Below the pieces are notes generated by a model. That model searched no databases and was not told where the DNA came from. It saw only the letters and a list, made by a program, of their open reading frames with translations. The position numbers and the translations under genes are program-made. From Novosphingobium sp. (GTDB lineage: Bacteria; Pseudomonadota; Alphaproteobacteria; Sphingomonadales; Sphingomonadaceae), in assembly GCF_027486195.1 (NCBI RefSeq), contig NZ_JAIXPP010000030.1, forward strand, positions 19,926 to 83,925: a DNA stretch of 64,000 bases. The letters run 5' to 3'. Below are positions 41,874 through 49,456 of this stretch, one piece after another. Within the stretch, counting starts at the first letter, position 1; each line of letters begins with the position of its first letter.

Positions 41874-43277
41874 ATGACCAAGTTTCGTTTCCATCTCGCT
41901 TCCATCCTCGCGCTCGCCCCGCTGCCTGTGCTGGCCGCCGCGCCTGCCGGCTATCCCGCTGCCGAAGCGCAAGTGCTCGATCTGGCAACGAAATCCATCG
42001 CCATCCGCTCGGTGCGCGGGGAGAACAACCGCACGATCGACGTTGCCAATCTCTACAAGCAGGCGCTGATTGCGGGCGGCTGGGCAGCGACGGATATCGA
42101 GATCACGCCGGTGGACGATACCGCCTACATCATCGCCACCTGGCAGGGCAGCGATCCCAAGTTGAAGCCGCTGGTTATCTCTGGCCACATGGACGTGGTC
42201 GAGGCCAAGCCTGCGGACTGGCAGCGCGATCCCTTCACCCCGGTGGTCGAAGATGGCGTGCTCTATGGCCGCGGCGCGACCGACATGAAGTTCAACGGCG
42301 CCGTCGCGCTGTCCTCGCTGATCGAACTGCGCCGCTCCGGCTTCAAGCCGCGCCGCAGCATCGTCATCGAATTTTCGGGTGACGAGGAAACGGTGATGAA
42401 GACCACCGGCCTGCTCTCCGAAAAGCTCAAGAACGCCGAACTGGTGATCAATGCCGATGCCGGCGGCGGCAAGCTGGATGAGGAGACCGGCAAGCCGATC
42501 TACTGGTCGTGGGACGGCGCGGAGAAGACTTACGGCGATTTCAAGCTCGAAGTCACCAACCCGGGTGGCCACAGCTCAGCCCCGCGCCCGGAAAACGCCA
42601 TCGTTCAGCTCGCGCAGGCGCTGGTCAAGGTGGGGGCCTACAAGTTCCCCGCCGAACAGAACGCCTTGACCAAAGGCTATTTCGCGCAGGCCGCCGCGTT
42701 CGAACCCGATCCGAAGATCGCCGCCGCAATGCGCGCCTTTGCCGCGAACATCGCCGACGAGAACGCTATCGCCGTGCTGCGCGCCAATCCGGCCACGGTC
42801 GGCAAGGTCGGCACCACTTGCGTGCCCACCATGGCCGATGCCGGCCACGCGCTCAACGCGCTGCCGCAGCGTGCGGCGGCCTTCATCAACTGCCGCATCT
42901 TCCCCGGCCACACCCTCGTCGAGATCCAGAACGAGCTCGCGCGCGTGATCGCCATGCCCGAAGTGAAGATCATCGACGTGACCGAAGGCTCGTTCGAAAC
43001 CGATGCTTCGCCCATGCGCGCGGATTTTGTCACCGCTTCGACCAAGGCGATCCGCAAGGCCTGGGGCAAGGACATCGCCGTGGTCCCTTCGCAAAGCTCC
43101 GGTGCGAGCGACAGCATGTATTTCCGCCGGCTGGGCATTCCCGCTTATGGTGCCAGCCCGCTGTTCACCAAGGACAGCGAGGAATTCTCCCACGGCCTCA
43201 ACGAACGCGTGCGGCTGGAAAACATCCGCCCCGGCGTGACTTACTACCTGAGCCTGCTCACCGATCTGGCGAAATAA
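41874..43277 (+). CDS. M20 family metallopeptidase, exported
   Basis: A 467-residue dizinc peptidase with a signal peptide (FHLASILALAPLPVLAAAP). Metal and catalytic residues are visible: ISGHMDVVEAKP (His ligand and catalytic Asp), GRGATDMKFNGAVA (bridging Asp), EFSGDEETVMKT (catalytic Glu and Glu ligand), VINADAGG (Asp ligand) and a late His in EEFSHGLNER. The dimerisation domain lies at about 205-330 (EVTNPGGHSSAPRPENA). Members are carboxypeptidases, dipeptidases or deacylases; this one acts in the periplasm. AGGAG lies 12 bases before the ATG. The last 20 bases overlap the end of the TetR gene on the other strand. Confidence 0.9.
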   Translation: MTKFRFHLASILALAPLPVLAAAPAGYPAAEAQVLDLATKSIAIRSVRGENNRTIDVANLYKQALIAGGWAATDIEITPVDDTAYIIATWQGSDPKLKPLVISGHMDVVEAKPADWQRDPFTPVVEDGVLYGRGATDMKFNGAVALSSLIELRRSGFKPRRSIVIEFSGDEETVMKTTGLLSEKLKNAELVINADAGGGKLDEETGKPIYWSWDGAEKTYGDFKLEVTNPGGHSSAPRPENAIVQLAQALVKVGAYKFPAEQNALTKGYFAQAAAFEPDPKIAAAMRAFAANIADENAIAVLRANPATVGKVGTTCVPTMADAGHALNALPQRAAAFINCRIFPGHTLVEIQNELARVIAMPEVKIIDVTEGSFETDASPMRADFVTASTKAIRKAWGKDIAVVPSQSSGASDSMYFRRLGIPAYGASPLFTKDSEEFSHGLNERVRLENIRPGVTYYLSLLTDLAK

Positions 43278-43875
43278 GGGTATCGAGGAAGCGGCGCGCA
43301 ATATCGCCCGCTTCCTCGGCGCTGAAGCAGCCGGGCGAAAGGCACAGCTCCAGCCACAGCCCGTCGAGCAGCGCGCTCACCGCAATGGCCGCGCGCCGCC
43401 GCTCGGTTGCAGGCACGCCGCAAGCGCCGAGCAGCGCCTCCAGCCGCGCGCGCGATCCGGCATATTGCTCGTCGTGCTGCGCGGCGATGGCGGGCCGCGC
43501 GGTGACGAGGCTCCAGAACGCGATCCAGGTGGCCAGCAGCTGCGGATCGGCAATTGCCGGTGCGAAAGTCGTCGTCACGAACGCATCGAGCCGCGCGCGC
43601 GGATCGGGCCCTGCCGCCTCCACCGCATGGTCCAGCGTCTCGCCCACAGCCCCTTCGACATGGGCGTAAGTCGCCGCAACAAGCGCTTCGATTCCTGAAA
43701 AATAATGGCTGACCAGGCCGGGCGAAACGCCCGCTTCCACCGCGATCGCGCGCACGCTCACCCCGGCTGCGCCGCCGCGCGCCATCACCCGCGCGCAGGC
43801 CTCGATCAGCGCGAGCCGCCGCGCGTCGGGGCGGGTCCGGCGGAAGGCGGGCTGATGCGGGGAGGGCGCTTTCAT
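43258..43875 (-). CDS. TetR/BetI family transcriptional regulator
   Basis: A 205-residue repressor. The N-terminal helix-turn-helix spans about residues 16-62 (RRLALIEACARVMARGGAAGVSVRAIAVEAGVSPGLVSHYFSG, quoted only in part here as AVEAGVSPGLVSHYF). The C-terminal ligand domain is of the BetI type: LLATWIAFWSLVTARP, then EQYAGSRARLEALL. BetI responds to choline in E. coli, but BetI-type regulators serve many catabolic genes. It faces the Rieske oxygenase gene across 69 bases with a large palindrome between them, so that gene is its probable target. AGGA lies eight bases before the ATG. Confidence 0.87.
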   Translation of the reverse strand: MKAPSPHQPAFRRTRPDARRLALIEACARVMARGGAAGVSVRAIAVEAGVSPGLVSHYFSGIEALVAATYAHVEGAVGETLDHAVEAAGPDPRARLDAFVTTTFAPAIADPQLLATWIAFWSLVTARPAIAAQHDEQYAGSRARLEALLGACGVPATERRRAAIAVSALLDGLWLELCLSPGCFSAEEAGDIARRFLDTLISPDR

Positions 43876-43892
43876 CTTGCGTATCCTAATCG

Positions 43893-43914
43893 TTGTTGTA
43901 CGATCGTCCAACAA
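43893..43914. promoter_or_regulatory. 22-bp palindromic TetR-type operator
   Basis: Half-sites TTGTTG (43893-43898) and CAACAA (43909-43914) flank a central ACGATCGT; 10 of 11 base pairs match. It lies in the 69-base gap between the divergent TetR/BetI gene and the Rieske oxygenase gene, 18 bases from the first and 31 from the second, which suits control of both promoters by one repressor dimer or pair of dimers. Confidence 0.7.
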
Positions 43915-43944
43915 GCATTTTATTGACCCCCTTGGAGATTCGGT

Positions 43945-45123
43945 ATGGGCCACCAGTCTGCGTTTCCGGCGCTTTCCGCCAGCGAGCACGATCCTGATGC
44001 GGACTGGAGCCTGCCCGGCTGGCTCTACACCGATCCCGAATATCACGCGCTCGAGATGGAGCGGGTGATCCGCCCTTCCTGGCAGATCGTGTGCCATGTG
44101 AACGAGATCCCTAACCCGGGCGATTGGCGCACCATCGACTACATCGGTGAGAGCGTGATCGTGCTCCGCGGCGATGATGGCGAAGTGCGCGCCTTCACCA
44201 ACGTGTGCCGCCACCGCGCGATGCGGCTGGTCGAAGGCACTGCAGGCTGCGCCAAGAAGCTCGTCTGCCCCTACCACGCCTGGGTCTACGAGACGGACGG
44301 GCGCCTCACCGGCGTTCCGATGAAGTCCGATTATCCCGCTCTGAAGCTTGAAGAAAACGGCCTCGCCCCCGTCGCGCTCGAAATTTGGCGCGGTTTCGTC
44401 TGGGTCTGCCTCAAGCCCGGCGTGTTCCCCACGCCCAGCGCAATGATGGCCCCGCACGAGGCTGAAATCGCGCCCTACCGGTTCGAGGACATGCAGCCGA
44501 TGGGCACCATGCGCCTGCGCCCGCGCGAGGTGAACTGGAAGAACGTCGGCGACAACTATTCCGATAACCTCCACATCCCTGTGGCGCACGACGGCCTCAC
44601 GCGCATCTTCGGCAAGTCCTACCAGATCGAGGCGGATGATTGGGTGGACCGCTTGAAGGGCGATCTGGTCGACAGGCCCTCAAGCCTGTTCTGGGAACGC
44701 TTCTATCAGGCCCACCTGCCGCGCGCGGAGCACTTGCCCGAGGAAAGCCAGCGCCGCTGGCTCTACTTCAAGCTCTGGCCCAACATTGCCTTCGATATCT
44801 ACGCCGATCAGATCGATTTCATGCAGTGGCTGCCGATCAGCCCCACCACCTGCCTGCTGCGCGAAATGGCCTATGCGCTGCCAGACCAAAGCCGCACGAT
44901 GAAGCTGGTCCGCTATGCCAACTGGCGGATCAACCGCGTGGTCAACAAGGAAGACACCTGGCTGATCGAGCGCGTCCAACAGGGCATGCATTCGCAAACC
45001 TACGGCGCCGGCCCCATCGGCAAGAGCGAGGTCTGCCTGCGCAGCTTCGCCCGCAAGATCCGCGCGCTGACCCCTGAGGCAAGGCTGCACAAGGCTCCGC
45101 CGGCGGGGTGGTCGAAGGCTTGA
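43945..45123 (+). CDS. Rieske non-heme iron oxygenase, alpha subunit
   Basis: A 392-residue ring-hydroxylating oxygenase-type protein. The Rieske [2Fe-2S] site is CRHRAMRL and, 20 residues on, CPYHAWVY. The catalytic iron site lies in WKNVGDNYSDNLHIPVAH, with the bridging Asp three residues before the first His and the second His five after it, the same spacing as in naphthalene dioxygenase; the third ligand is not certain. Substrate is unknown: aromatic rings, O-methyl groups or quaternary amines are all possible, and the BetI-like regulator slightly favours an amine. No ferredoxin reductase is adjacent. GGAG lies eight bases before the ATG. Confidence 0.88.
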   Translation: MGHQSAFPALSASEHDPDADWSLPGWLYTDPEYHALEMERVIRPSWQIVCHVNEIPNPGDWRTIDYIGESVIVLRGDDGEVRAFTNVCRHRAMRLVEGTAGCAKKLVCPYHAWVYETDGRLTGVPMKSDYPALKLEENGLAPVALEIWRGFVWVCLKPGVFPTPSAMMAPHEAEIAPYRFEDMQPMGTMRLRPREVNWKNVGDNYSDNLHIPVAHDGLTRIFGKSYQIEADDWVDRLKGDLVDRPSSLFWERFYQAHLPRAEHLPEESQRRWLYFKLWPNIAFDIYADQIDFMQWLPISPTTCLLREMAYALPDQSRTMKLVRYANWRINRVVNKEDTWLIERVQQGMHSQTYGAGPIGKSEVCLRSFARKIRALTPEARLHKAPPAGWSKA

Positions 45124-45131
45124 ATAGCCTT

Positions 45132-45245
45132 CCCCCCTTCAGGGGAGAGGGTTGGGAGAAGGGAACAAACGCCCCACTCCCCTCTCAACTCCGGCTAGCG
45201 AGCAAGCTCGCAAGCCTTCGTATCTCTCCCCTTAAGGGGAGAGAG
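45132..45245. repeat. CCCCTT(C/A)AGGGG-type palindromes between two catabolic genes
   Basis: Two short palindromes flank this gap: one around TTCAGGGGAGAGG near 45138-45150 and a perfect 20-base one, CTCTCCCCTTAAGGGGAGAG, at 45224-45243. They resemble the hairpin at 53613-53637. The stretch between them also holds GCGAGCAAGCTCGC. There is no coding sequence here; the second palindrome lies about 30 bases before the next gene. Confidence 0.75.
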
Positions 45246-45273
45246 CATAACATTGAATAACGGGAGTAATCGC

Positions 45274-46890
45274 ATGTCCAATCGCTACGACGCGATCATT
45301 ATCGGCGGCGGCCACAATGGCCTCACCTGCGCCTTCTATCTTGCCCGCGCCGGCATGAAGGTCCGCGTGCTCGAACGGCGCGACATCGTCGGCGGCGCCT
45401 GCGTGACCGAGGAATTCCACCCCGGCTTCCGCAATTCGACCGCCAGCTACACCGTCAGCCTGCTGCGCCCCAAGGTGATCGCGGACATGAAGCTGCACGA
45501 GCGTGGCTTCCGCATCATCGAGCGCACGATCAGCAACTTTTTCCCGTTCGAGAACGACTACCTCAAGCTCGGCGGCGGCGCAGGCCGCACCGAGGCGGAG
45601 TTCGCGCGCTTCAGCAAGAAGGACGCCGAGGCCTACCAGCACTATGACGCGGCGCTGGAAAAGGTCGCTGGGGTGCTGCGCGATATCGCGCTGAAAACGC
45701 CGCCCAATGTCGGCGGCGGCGTCCGCTCGCTGCTCTCGGCGGCGCAGCAAGGCTGGCCGATTGCGGGCCTCGGCCTCGATGTGCAGCGCGATCTGCTCGA
45801 TATCTTCACCAAGTCCGCGCGCGATTTCCTCGATGGCTGGTTCGAAAACGACTATGTGAAAACCGCGTTCGGCTTCGATGCCGTCGTCGGCAACTACGCG
45901 GGCGTTTCCACCCCCGGCTCGGCCTATGTGCTGCTGCACCACGTGTTCGGCGAAGTGAACGGCAAGTTCGGCGCGTGGGGGCATTCGGTCGGCGGTATGG
46001 GCGCGATCACGCAGGCCATGGCCCGCGCCTGCGCCGAATATGGCGTGGAAATCAGCCTCGAATCTCCGGTTTCGAAGGTCCTCGTCAACAACGGCAAGGC
46101 GGAGGGCGTGAAGCTCGAAAGCGGCGAGGAGCTCTATGCGCCCACCATCGCTGCCAACGTCGGCCCCGCGCTGCTCTATCGCCAGCTGGTCGACAGCAGC
46201 GACCTCGACGCCGATTTCAACCGCCGCATCAAGAACTACAAGACCGGCTCGGGCACGTTCCGCATGAACGTCGCGCTGTCAGAGCTTCCCGATTTCACCG
46301 TGCTTCCGGGCAAGGAAAAGGCCGAGCACCACACCGCCGGCATCATCATCGCGCCGGGCATGGACTACATGGACCAGGCCTTCATCGATGCGCAGCAGTT
46401 CGGCTGGTCGAAGAAGCCGATCATCGAGATCAAGCTGCCCACCACCATCGACGACAGCCTCGCCCCTCCGGGCCAGCACATCGCCAGCCTGTTCTGCCAG
46501 CAGTTCTCGCCCGAGCTGAAAGACGGCCAGAGCTGGGACGACGTGCGCGAGAAGGTGGCGGACCTCATCATCGACACGGTCAACGACCACGCGCCCAACT
46601 TCAAGAACGCGGTCATCGCGCGGCAGATCCACTCGCCGCTCGATCTGGAGCGCAAGTTCGGCCTGATCGGCGGCGATATCTTCCACGGCAACATGGGGCT
46701 CGATCAGCTCTGGGCCGCGCGCCCCGTGCTCGGCCACGGTGATTATCGCTCGCCGATCAAGGGCCTCTACATGTGCGGCAGCGGCACCCACCCCGGCGGC
46801 GGCGTCACCGGCGCGTCGGGCCACAACGCTGCGGCAGAAATCATCCGCGATCGCGGCACGCTGTGGAAGGTCCTCCACCGCGCGAAGTGA
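45274..46890 (+). CDS. PYROXD2/phytoene-desaturase-like FAD oxidoreductase
   Basis: A 538-residue flavoprotein. The N-terminal FAD loop is YDAIIIGGGHNGLTCAFYLARAGMKVRVLERR, seen in part as IIGGGHNGLTCAFYLARAG, and the C-terminal flavin segment is GLYMCGSGTHPGGGVTGASGHNAA, also quoted by its GTHPGGGVTG core, which is typical for the PYROXD2/CrtI-like branch. The central region SVGGMGAITQAMARA is shared with that branch. Bacterial members are poorly known. It follows the Rieske oxygenase after a repeat and could act on the same substrate. GGGAG lies eight bases before the chosen ATG; an ATG seven codons earlier is less likely. Confidence 0.85.
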   Translation: MSNRYDAIIIGGGHNGLTCAFYLARAGMKVRVLERRDIVGGACVTEEFHPGFRNSTASYTVSLLRPKVIADMKLHERGFRIIERTISNFFPFENDYLKLGGGAGRTEAEFARFSKKDAEAYQHYDAALEKVAGVLRDIALKTPPNVGGGVRSLLSAAQQGWPIAGLGLDVQRDLLDIFTKSARDFLDGWFENDYVKTAFGFDAVVGNYAGVSTPGSAYVLLHHVFGEVNGKFGAWGHSVGGMGAITQAMARACAEYGVEISLESPVSKVLVNNGKAEGVKLESGEELYAPTIAANVGPALLYRQLVDSSDLDADFNRRIKNYKTGSGTFRMNVALSELPDFTVLPGKEKAEHHTAGIIIAPGMDYMDQAFIDAQQFGWSKKPIIEIKLPTTIDDSLAPPGQHIASLFCQQFSPELKDGQSWDDVREKVADLIIDTVNDHAPNFKNAVIARQIHSPLDLERKFGLIGGDIFHGNMGLDQLWAARPVLGHGDYRSPIKGLYMCGSGTHPGGGVTGASGHNAAAEIIRDRGTLWKVLHRAK

Positions 46891-46960
46891 ATGATGCCAA
46901 GCCATTGCAGCGCCGCCACATTCGTCTAGCCTCGCGCCTTCGGGGCAGGGGGAAGACGAT

Positions 46961-47833
46961 ATGCTGGCGGCGCTTCTGGTTTTGCTCGGGCTGACCGCCC
47001 TTTTCTATCTGTTCGTGCTGCTGCGTGCCGCGATTGCCCAGCGCATCGTGCCCGGCGCCGAAGCCGCGCTGCTCGGTGCGGTTACCAATTTCTTCGATAC
47101 GCTCGGCATCGGCTCGTTCGCGCCCTCCACGGCATGGGTGAAGTTCCGCCATCTCTTGCCCGACAAGCTGATCCCCAGCACCTTGCTGGTGGGGCATACC
47201 GGGCCTTCGATCATGCAGGGGATCATCTTCCTGCTGCTGCTCGGCGCAGACGTCGATCCGGTGCTCCTCGTCGGTTGCATCCTGTCCTTGCTCGCGGGTG
47301 CCCTGCTCGGAGCGCAGCTGGTCACCCGCGCTGCGGTCTGGCTGGTGCAGCTCACCGTCGCGCTCGGACTTGTCATTGCGGCGACGATCTTCCTCGCCAT
47401 CAACCTCCACCTCATGCCGGGCGGCGGCAGCGCCTCCACCTTGCCATTTCCGCTGATGCTGCTGGCCTTCGCGGTCAATTTCACGCTCGGCGTGCTCGTC
47501 AATTTCGGCATCGGCAACTATGCGCCCACGCTGATCATGTTCAGCCTGATGGGCATGGACCCGCGCTATGCGTTCCCGGTCATGGCGGGCAGCGCGGCCA
47601 TCGCCGGCGCCGGGGCGAGCATCAGCCACATCCGCATCGGCGAGATCGACCTCAAGGTCGTCACCGGCATCATCCTCGGCGGCCTGCCGGCGGTCCTTGT
47701 CGCTGCCTTCGTGGTCAAGAACATGGACGTTGCCATGCTGCGCTGGCTGGTGATCGGCGTGGTCTACTATGCCGCCGCCGTCATGGCGCGCTCGGCGTGG
47801 ACCGGCCACCAAGCGCGCCCGTCAGCCGCCTAG
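46961..47833 (+). CDS. TSUP family (TauE/SafE-like) membrane transporter
   Basis: A 290-residue inner membrane protein with about eight hydrophobic helices in two homologous halves. Family features are the N-terminal helix, VTNFFDTLGIGSFAPSTAW (the conserved G-x-G-S-F-A region of the first half) and NFGIGNYAPTLIMFSLMGMDP in the second half. TSUP proteins move sulfite, sulfoacetate or other organic anions. It lies 70 bases after the flavoprotein gene on the same strand and may import or export the substrate or product of that pathway. The last four bases overlap the end of the small membrane protein gene on the other strand. Confidence 0.85.
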   Translation: MLAALLVLLGLTALFYLFVLLRAAIAQRIVPGAEAALLGAVTNFFDTLGIGSFAPSTAWVKFRHLLPDKLIPSTLLVGHTGPSIMQGIIFLLLLGADVDPVLLVGCILSLLAGALLGAQLVTRAAVWLVQLTVALGLVIAATIFLAINLHLMPGGGSASTLPFPLMLLAFAVNFTLGVLVNFGIGNYAPTLIMFSLMGMDPRYAFPVMAGSAAIAGAGASISHIRIGEIDLKVVTGIILGGLPAVLVAAFVVKNMDVAMLRWLVIGVVYYAAAVMARSAWTGHQARPSAA

Positions 47834-48015
47834 ACCGCTGCGATCAACGACATCACGAACTCAACCAGAAACTCCAGCACCACCGGCAGCAACTGGATGC
47901 CCAGTTGCACGATGAGCCAAAGGGCCCACAGCGTGATCGTGCCTGCTATGATCCAGTGCTGTTTGAAATAGTAGAGATAGCGCAGCCACAACCGCTTCCA
48001 CCACCGCGCTTTCAT
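47830..48015 (-). CDS. 61-residue membrane protein coupled to the permease gene
   Basis: A short protein with a basic, aromatic N-terminus (MKARWWKRLWLRYLYYFKQHW) and two hydrophobic helices (IIAGTITLWALWLIVQLGI and LLPVVLEFLVEFVMSLIAAV). Its ATG overlaps the TGA of the upstream permease gene as ATGA, so it is made with the permease. The positive-inside rule puts the N-terminus in the cytoplasm. I know no family for it. It could be a small partner or stabiliser of the transporter. The perfect coupling and membrane-like composition make it more than a chance frame. Confidence 0.65.
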   Translation of the reverse strand: MKARWWKRLWLRYLYYFKQHWIIAGTITLWALWLIVQLGIQLLPVVLEFLVEFVMSLIAAV

Positions 48016-49301
48016 GCCGCCGCCAGCTCCTGCCCCCGCCGCACCGCGAGGTACACCGGCACGCCCGCCAGCACGAGCCCCAGCCCGTAGCCCACCGCGC
48101 TCGCGCCCAGGCCCCAGGTTGCCCAGCCGATGAACGCCGCGCCGCCCAGCGCCATCACGATCAGCCCGCGCTCCTGCGGCAGCAGGCGAATCGCCGCCAG
48201 CATGCTCATGAAATAGGCCAGCATCCCCGCCGCCAGGCTCACCGAGGCGATGAACTGGAAGAGGTCGCCAAGGCCCCGACCATAGTTGAGCAAGGTCACC
48301 GCGCTCAGCAGAGCCGAGGAGACCACGTGCGCGCGCACCGGCGTCCCACGCTTTCCGTCAGCCGCGAACCACTGCGGAAAGACCCCGCCGCGCGCCATCG
48401 CCTGCGGCATTTCGCCCTGCAGCAGGATAAACCCGTTGAGCGTGCCGAACGCGCTGATCGCAGCAAATACCGCCACCACCGAAGCCATGTTCCCGCCAAA
48501 CGTCCGGCCAAGGAAATCCGCCACCGGGGCCGGGGAAGCCGCCGCCTCGGCTGCCGGCATATAGGCCCAGAACGCCAGGCTGATCCCGAAATAGACCGCC
48601 CCCGTCAGCAGCACGCCGATGATCGTGGCGAGCGGCACCACACGCGCCGCATTCTCCACTTTGCCGGCAGGGACGGTCGCGGATTCAAGACCAAGGAAGC
48701 CCCAGAACGTCAGCCCCGCTGCTGTCGCAATCGCCCCCGGCGCGATGGAGACGGGCGGCTGCACCACGCGCGGCGTCCCGCTTGCGGCAAACCACAGCGC
48801 AAGGCCGATCAGCAGCACCAGCGGCAGCAGCTTGAGCGCTGTCGTCACTACCGAAAACGCGCCTGCCGCGCGCACGCCGCGGATGTTGATCGCGGTCATT
48901 CCCCACACACAGGCCACGGCAAGCAGGGCAGGCACGCCGGGAGTCTTGCCGATCCACGGCACGACAAGGCTGAGATTGCTGACGACCGCCACGGCAATCG
49001 CGCCGTTGCCGCTCCACAGCAGAACCCAATAGCTCCACGCCGCGATGAACCCCGCAAAAGGCCCAAACGCCGCCTGCACATAAGCATAAGGCCCGCCAGA
49101 CCCCGGCAGCCGCGCCCCCATCCGCGCAAAAGCGGCGGCAAGGCAGGTCGCTCCGGCAATCGTCACCATCCAGCCGAGCAACTGGTTCGTGCCCAAGGGT
49201 GCCAGTGTGGAAGGCAGCAGATAGATGCCGGAGCCGACCATGTTGCCCACGCACAGCGCGAGCACCATCCAGAAATTGAGGCCGCGGGGCTTTGCCGTCA
49301 T
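48012..49301 (-). CDS. APC superfamily amino-acid/polyamine permease
   Basis: A 429-residue permease with about 12 hydrophobic helices. The first helix has VLALCVGNMVGSGIYLLPSTL, where GSGIY is the broken-helix substrate site of APC transporters, and LPGSGGPYAYVQAAFGPFAGF is the conserved loop after helix 2. GLTFWGFLGLESATVPAGKVENAARVVP is the helix 6 region. Arginine/agmatine or cadaverine antiporters are the closest subgroup by eye; the substrate cannot be fixed. The start ATG at 49301 is where the family homology begins. Confidence 0.88.
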   Translation of the reverse strand: MTAKPRGLNFWMVLALCVGNMVGSGIYLLPSTLAPLGTNQLLGWMVTIAGATCLAAAFARMGARLPGSGGPYAYVQAAFGPFAGFIAAWSYWVLLWSGNGAIAVAVVSNLSLVVPWIGKTPGVPALLAVACVWGMTAINIRGVRAAGAFSVVTTALKLLPLVLLIGLALWFAASGTPRVVQPPVSIAPGAIATAAGLTFWGFLGLESATVPAGKVENAARVVPLATIIGVLLTGAVYFGISLAFWAYMPAAEAAASPAPVADFLGRTFGGNMASVVAVFAAISAFGTLNGFILLQGEMPQAMARGGVFPQWFAADGKRGTPVRAHVVSSALLSAVTLLNYGRGLGDLFQFIASVSLAAGMLAYFMSMLAAIRLLPQERGLIVMALGGAAFIGWATWGLGASAVGYGLGLVLAGVPVYLAVRRGQELAAA

Positions 49302-49343
49302 GAAGTTACTGATCCTTCCCGATCCCCCCTTCGTCCCCCACTT

Positions 49344-49376
49344 CGTCATTGCGAGCGAAGCGAAGCAATCCAGAGC
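49344..49376. repeat. CGTCATTGCGAG dispersed repeat, single arm
   Basis: A 33-base copy of one arm of the repeat seen in full at 41666-41751 and 63129-63213. It lies in the gap between the divergent permease and TPR-sulfotransferase genes. The second arm is missing, so the copy cannot fold back on itself. Confidence 0.85.
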
Positions 49377-49456
49377 GGCCCGCACTGCGCTGGCCAACCG
49401 AATTTTGCAGACTAACGCTTGATCGCGCCGCGTCACGCGTGTTTGTTGCGCGCACA

